A DNA stretch of 64,000 bases from DATFVJ01 sp035517695 (GTDB taxonomy: Bacteria; Actinomycetota; Actinomycetes; Streptosporangiales; Streptosporangiaceae): contig DATIYI010000082.1 of the NCBI GenBank assembly GCA_035517695.1, positions 9,795-73,794 on the forward strand, written 5' to 3'. Shown here piece by piece: positions 60,260 through 64,000 of the stretch (the stretch's first letter is position 1; each line of letters opens with the position of its first letter). Position numbers and translations under genes: made by a program. A model generated the notes under the pieces. It searched no databases. It was not told the origin of the DNA and saw only the letters and a list, made by a program, of their open reading frames with translations.

Positions 60260-60676
60260 ATGGCGCAAGAGAACCTGCTTGCGGGCCCGCCTCCTGTCCT
60301 GCTCCCCGACAATCCAGAGGCAAGAGACGCGCTGGCGGCCGGCACTGATCCGGCCGCCGTCGCGGCCCGGTTCCCCGCCTACCCCGCCGCGTGGGCGGCC
60401 CTCGCCGAACGGGCCCTGCAGCGCGGCGAGGTCATCGCGGCCTACGCCTATGCCCGCACCGGCTATCACCGTGGCCTCGACCTGCTGCGCAGGTCCGGCT
60501 GGCGTGGTCACGGCCCGATCCCGTGGGAGCACGAGCCGAACCGCGGCTTCCTGCGCTCGCTGCACGCGCTCGGCCGCGCCGCCGCCGCGATCGGCGAGGA
60601 TGACGAGGCGCTGCGCTGCGCGCAGTTCCTGAGTGACAGCAGCAAGGAAGCCGCCGCCGCACTCGCGGCCGGCTGA
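60260..60676 (+). CDS. DUF3151 family protein
   Basis: A 138-residue cytoplasmic helical protein: ENLLAGPPPVLLPDNPEARD, AARFPAYPAAWAALAERALQ, VIAAYAYARTGYHRGLDLLR, RSGWRGHGPIPWEHEPNRGF, LRSLHALGRAAAAIGEDDEA. This matches DUF3151, found next to fba and purA in actinomycetes. It looks like a tetratricopeptide-type fold. Function not known. The ATG at 60260 is one base after the fba stop, so the two are translated together. Confidence 0.9.
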   Translation: MAQENLLAGPPPVLLPDNPEARDALAAGTDPAAVAARFPAYPAAWAALAERALQRGEVIAAYAYARTGYHRGLDLLRRSGWRGHGPIPWEHEPNRGFLRSLHALGRAAAAIGEDDEALRCAQFLSDSSKEAAAALAAG

Positions 60677-60695
60677 CCAGGAAGGGGTTGGCTCG

Positions 60696-61979
60696 GTGCC
60701 AGCCATTGTGCTCGCGGGCGCCCAGTGGGGGGACGAGGGCAAGGGGAAAGCGACTGATCTGCTTGGTGACAGCGTCGACTACGTGGTGCGTTACCAGGGC
60801 GGCAACAACGCCGGTCACACGGTCGTGATCGGAGCCGAGACCTATGCGCTGCACCTGCTCCCGTCCGGTGTGCTGTCCCCGCGCGTGATCCCCGTCATCG
60901 GTAACGGCGTCGTGGTCGACCCCGCGGTCCTGCTGCGTGAGATCGAGGACCTGCGGGCGCGCGGCCTGTCCTGCGAGCGGCTGCTCATCTCGGCCAACGC
61001 ACATTTGATCATGCCTCACCACAGGGCGCTCGACAAGGTAACCGAACGTTACCTGGGCGAAGCCAGGATCGGCACCACCGGCCGTGGTATCGGCCCCGCT
61101 TACGGCGACAAGATCGCCCGGATGGGGATACGCGTGCAGGACCTGTTCGACCCCGGCATCCTCCGGCAGAAGCTCGATCTCGCGCTGCGCGAGAAGAACC
61201 AACTGCTGACCAAGGTGTACAACCGGCGCGGCATCGACGTCGACGCGGTGGCAGCCGAGTATGTCGGTTACGGAGAGAAACTGCGTCCGCACGTCGCAGA
61301 CACCAGCCTGCTGCTGAACCAGGCCCTTGACGACGGCCTGGTCGTGCTGCTCGAAGGCGCGCAGGCGACCATGCTCGACGTGGATCACGGGACCTACCCG
61401 TTCGTCACTTCGTCCTCCCCTACCGCCGGCGGAGCCTGCGCTGGTTCAGGCATCGGTCCGACCCGCATCACCAAGGTCATCGGCATCCTGAAGGCCTACA
61501 CGACTCGGGTTGGGGCTGGCCCATTCCCCACCGAACTGCTCGACGCTCAGGGCGAGTATCTACGCAAAGCGGGCGGTGAATACGGGGTGACCACCGGCCG
61601 GAGCCGCAGGACCGGCTGGTTCGACGCGGTAGTCGGCAGGTACGCGACCCGCATCAACGGGATCACCGACTACTTCCTGACCAAGCTCGACGTGCTGTCC
61701 GGCCTTGAGAAAGTGCCGGTGTGCGTGGCGTACGAGGTTGACGGCGCCCGCCATGAAGAGCTGCCGATGAGCCAGACAGGCCTGCACCATGCCAAACCGG
61801 TCTATGAGTACTTCGATGGCTGGAAGGAGGACATCTCCTGCGCGCGCTCGTTCACCGAACTGCCCGCAAGGGCGCGGGATTACGTGCGGGCGCTCGAGGA
61901 AATGATCGCCGCACCCGTCGCCGCGATCGGGGTCGGGCCTAGCCGTGACCAGACCATCGCTGTCCGCCCGCTGATCTAG
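60696..61979 (+). CDS. purA: Adenylosuccinate synthetase
   Basis: Links IMP and aspartate with GTP to form adenylosuccinate in AMP synthesis. The 427-residue protein starts PAIVLAGAQWGDEGKGKATD (Asp13) and has YQGGNNAGHTVVIG (His41), TTGRGIGPAYGDKIARMGIR, VLLEGAQATMLDVDHGTYPF, VTSSSPTAGGACAGSGIGPT, GEYGVTTGRSRRTGWFDAV and GVGPSRDQTIAVRPLI. The GTG at 60696 was chosen because AGGAAGGGG is about eight bases upstream and homology begins at once. Confidence 0.97.
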   Translation: MPAIVLAGAQWGDEGKGKATDLLGDSVDYVVRYQGGNNAGHTVVIGAETYALHLLPSGVLSPRVIPVIGNGVVVDPAVLLREIEDLRARGLSCERLLISANAHLIMPHHRALDKVTERYLGEARIGTTGRGIGPAYGDKIARMGIRVQDLFDPGILRQKLDLALREKNQLLTKVYNRRGIDVDAVAAEYVGYGEKLRPHVADTSLLLNQALDDGLVVLLEGAQATMLDVDHGTYPFVTSSSPTAGGACAGSGIGPTRITKVIGILKAYTTRVGAGPFPTELLDAQGEYLRKAGGEYGVTTGRSRRTGWFDAVVGRYATRINGITDYFLTKLDVLSGLEKVPVCVAYEVDGARHEELPMSQTGLHHAKPVYEYFDGWKEDISCARSFTELPARARDYVRALEEMIAAPVAAIGVGPSRDQTIAVRPLI

Positions 61980-62190
61980 GAGGTCGCGGGAAGGGCTGCC
62001 GGGCTCGCGTGCTCCCGCATCCCGGCTCGCGGCGTTCTCTCCCCGGCGTGCCTTCCAGGTGGGCCTTCGGGCTGCGGCCTTGCCAGCCGGGCGCGGATGA
62101 CCCGCTCGCGTGCCGGAGGCGCGCGTGCCAGCCACTGCCGACGCCGTATCCGTGCGACCTCTGACGTCCAACGACCGGTACGCTCACTGG

Positions 62191-63468
62191 GTGCGGGTCC
62201 TCATCCTCGGCTCAGGCGGGCGCGAGCACGCGCTTGCCCGCGCGCTCGGGCGCGACCCCGGTGTGACATCGCTGCACGTGGCACCGGGTAACCCTGGCAC
62301 GGCGCGGATCGCGGACAATCACGCCGTCGACCTGCGGGACCTGGCGGCGGTGACCGCACTCGCCAAGGGCATCGCACCCGGGCTCGTCATCGTCGGCCCA
62401 GAGGCACCGCTCGTCGCGGGCGTCGCGGACGTGCTGCGGGCAGAAGGGATCGCGACCTTTGGCCCGAGCGCTGCGGCGGCGAGGATCGAGGGCTCAAAGG
62501 CGTTCGCCAAGGACGTCATGGCTGCGGCCCGGGTACCGACCGCCGCCGCGCGGGTCTGCACCACAGCCGCGCAGGCCGCGGACGCGCTCGATGATTTCGG
62601 GCCGCCGTACGTGGTCAAGGACGATGCGCTCGCGGCGGGGAAGGGGGTCGTGGTAACCACTGATCGCGCCGTGGCGCGGGCGCACGCCGCGGCCTGCGGG
62701 CGGGTAGTGATCGAGGAGTTCCTTGACGGGCCCGAGGTCTCGCTTTTCGCGCTCTGCGACGGCGCCGCGGTGCTGCCACTGCTGCCCGCGCAGGATTTCA
62801 AGCGCGCGCGGGACGGCGATCAGGGTCCGAATACCGGGGGCATGGGAGCGTACGCGCCGCTGCCGTGGGCACCGCCAACGCTGGCAGACGAGGTGACCGC
62901 GGCGGTCATCCGGCCGGCCGTCGCCGAACTGCGCCGCCGCGGCACGCCTTATCAGGGCGTGCTCTACGCCGGGCTTTGCCTCACCCGCCAGGGGGTGCGG
63001 GTGATCGAGTTCAACGCGCGGTTCGGCGATCCGGAAACACAAGTGGTGCTTGACCTGCTGGCCACGCCGCTGGCCGGGTTGCTGCAAGCCGCCGCCACGG
63101 GCGGGCTGGCCGGTGCCCCGCCACCGCAGTGGGCGCCGGGCGCCACGGTGGCCGTGGTGATCGCCGCCGAAGGCTACCCGGGCAGTCCCGTGACGGGGGA
63201 CGTGATCGAGGCGCTAGCGGATACCGAACGGCTGCCGCGGGCGTACGTGCTGCACGCGGGGACCTCGCGCGACACGGGCGGACAGCTTGTGTCGGCGGGG
63301 GGCCGCGTGCTCAATGTCGTCGGCACCGGAGATGATCTTTCCGGCGCGCGCTCGGCCGCCTATCTTGCTGCGGGCAGTATCCGGATGCGCGGCGGCTGGT
63401 ACCGGTCTGACATCGCGGAACGTGCGGCGGTCGCGCAGTCGAAAGCCACCGGGCGGACCGGGCCGTGA
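62191..63468 (+). CDS. purD: Phosphoribosylamine-glycine ligase (GAR synthetase)
   Basis: ATP-grasp enzyme of 425 residues for purine step two. Motifs: RVLILGSGGREHALARALGR, LVIVGPEAPLVAGVADVLRA, FGPSAAAARIEGSKAFAKDV, YVVKDDALAAGKGVVVTTDR, VIEEFLDGPEVSLFALCDGA, FKRARDGDQGPNTGGMGAYA, and VIEFNARFGDPETQVVLDLL. GTG 62191 starts immediately before homology, with no strong ribosome site. The 210 bp before it holds no gene. Confidence 0.95.
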   Translation: MRVLILGSGGREHALARALGRDPGVTSLHVAPGNPGTARIADNHAVDLRDLAAVTALAKGIAPGLVIVGPEAPLVAGVADVLRAEGIATFGPSAAAARIEGSKAFAKDVMAAARVPTAAARVCTTAAQAADALDDFGPPYVVKDDALAAGKGVVVTTDRAVARAHAAACGRVVIEEFLDGPEVSLFALCDGAAVLPLLPAQDFKRARDGDQGPNTGGMGAYAPLPWAPPTLADEVTAAVIRPAVAELRRRGTPYQGVLYAGLCLTRQGVRVIEFNARFGDPETQVVLDLLATPLAGLLQAAATGGLAGAPPPQWAPGATVAVVIAAEGYPGSPVTGDVIEALADTERLPRAYVLHAGTSRDTGGQLVSAGGRVLNVVGTGDDLSGARSAAYLAAGSIRMRGGWYRSDIAERAAVAQSKATGRTGP

Positions 63469-63549
63469 CGCCGGCGTGGCAGGCCAGGGCCTGACGTCGG
63501 CGTGGCATGCCCCCGAGCACCTCGCTGATGAAGACGACGGCCGCTTCGT

Positions 63550-63708
63550 GTCACCTCGCTCGAGATCTTCTTCGACCTCGTCGTCTTTACTCTCACGCAG
63601 CTCAGCACACTTCTCACCAGGCAGCTCGCTCCGGTGAGCATGGTGCGTGTGCTACTCATCTTCGGCCTGCTGTGGTGGATGTACGGCGGCTATGCTGCTC
63701 ACCCTGGT
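63550..63708 (+). pseudogene. LtrA-family (low temperature requirement A) N-terminal remnant
   Basis: A short frame reads VTSLEIFFDLVVFTLTQLST, LLTRQLAPVSMVRVLLIFGL, LWWMYGGYA, the first two membrane helices of LtrA proteins (TPLELFFDLVFVFxxTQLS, WWMYxGYAWLTN). The usual start before it is in another frame, and after AA the family sequence ends. The remaining ~290 bases of the window contain no gene that could be recognised. Confidence 0.6.
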
Positions 63709-64000
63709 GTTCTACGGGATGCGGGTTGGGCAAATCCGCTGCCTGTCCAGGCCACCCGCCGAACCGATCACGACCCAGACCGCGCGGGCGGCATGACCAG
63801 CTCTCCCTGGGCCAACGGCCAGGCGCGAGGCCGCAAGCTATTCTTCCCCCGCCCCGTGCCTCGTGTTTCCCGGTTTTGCGGCGGGGATGTCCCAGGTCCA
63901 GGTGTGGTCCTCGATTTGATCGTGTGGGCTGTGGCCTGGTCGGATGGCGGAAATCGGGCCTTGAGGAACTCGCGCCGGAGCTTTGCCAGCATGTCGGCGG

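Noticed and set aside
63768..63992. 74-residue minus-strand frame at the window end
   Set aside because: No recognised family; could be a gene edge but cannot be supported without flanking sequence.

Overview
The window is high-GC DNA (roughly two thirds G+C) from a Gram-positive actinomycete of the Streptomyces/Streptosporangiales type. The evidence is the developmental regulator gene bldC, the order bldC - conserved hypothetical - vdh - DUF3073 - purM - purF known from Streptomyces, an HspR/HAIR-controlled dnaK operon, an encoded tRNA CCA end, many GTG starts, and Mycobacterium-like acyl-CoA dehydrogenases. The species cannot be resolved from the sequence alone. Most of the window is conserved chromosomal core, separated by small zones of decayed mobile or accessory DNA.

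Layout. 0.2-3.7 kb: a repeat-rich hypothetical protein, a broken TetR gene, bldC and a transposase scrap. 3.8-6.8 kb: a conserved unknown gene divergent from valine/branched-chain amino-acid dehydrogenase (vdh), then DUF3073. 6.8-14.4 kb: a minus-strand purine block (purS, an HATPase-like protein, purQ, purL, an SCP2-like gene, purF, purM) that supplies steps from PRPP to AIR. 14.9-18.6 kb: E1 alpha, E1 beta and E2 of a branched-chain-type 2-oxoacid dehydrogenase, a logical partner of Vdh. 19-24 kb: an orphan histidine-kinase DHp fragment, a rhomboid protease, a Dabb protein, a FadE5-like acyl-CoA dehydrogenase with a double palindromic operator, and a membrane protein. 24.5-29.5 kb: a FadE34-like double acyl-CoA dehydrogenase preceded by a 17-bp direct repeat, an IS630 remnant, a small unknown protein and an LCP cell-wall ligase. 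29.5-37.5 kb: an HTH-TM-secreted-domain protein, a RecQ-type helicase with a PRTase-like tail, a 39-residue ORF, a 14-TM drug exporter and a membrane protein.

36.4-42.7 kb is the most accessory part. It holds fragments of VOC proteins and HigA, then a 4.4-kb stretch bounded on one side by an intact tRNA-Gly(CCC) with a tyrosine-integrase C-terminus beside it, and on the other by a copy of the tRNA 3' half. This is read as a decayed tRNA-integrated element that still carries two hydrolase genes. 42.7-45.8 kb: dcd and the membrane Fe-S protein EtfD, which re-oxidises the electron-transfer flavoprotein used by acyl-CoA dehydrogenases such as the two in this window. 46-54 kb: the tightly coupled dnaK-grpE-dnaJ-hspR-clpB operon behind a HAIR operator. 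54-64 kb: TPR and NYN proteins, an epimerase, pyrE, a degenerate tandem-repeat array, a RodZ-C-like membrane protein, fba behind an exact 29-bp tandem duplication, DUF3151, purA, purD and an LtrA remnant.

No complete novel defence or biosynthetic system is visible. The best leads are the tRNA-Gly element, the repeat arrays and operators beside lipid-oxidation and central-metabolism genes, the PRTase-tailed RecQ, the HATPase with a 100-residue lid insertion, and several truncated proteins.
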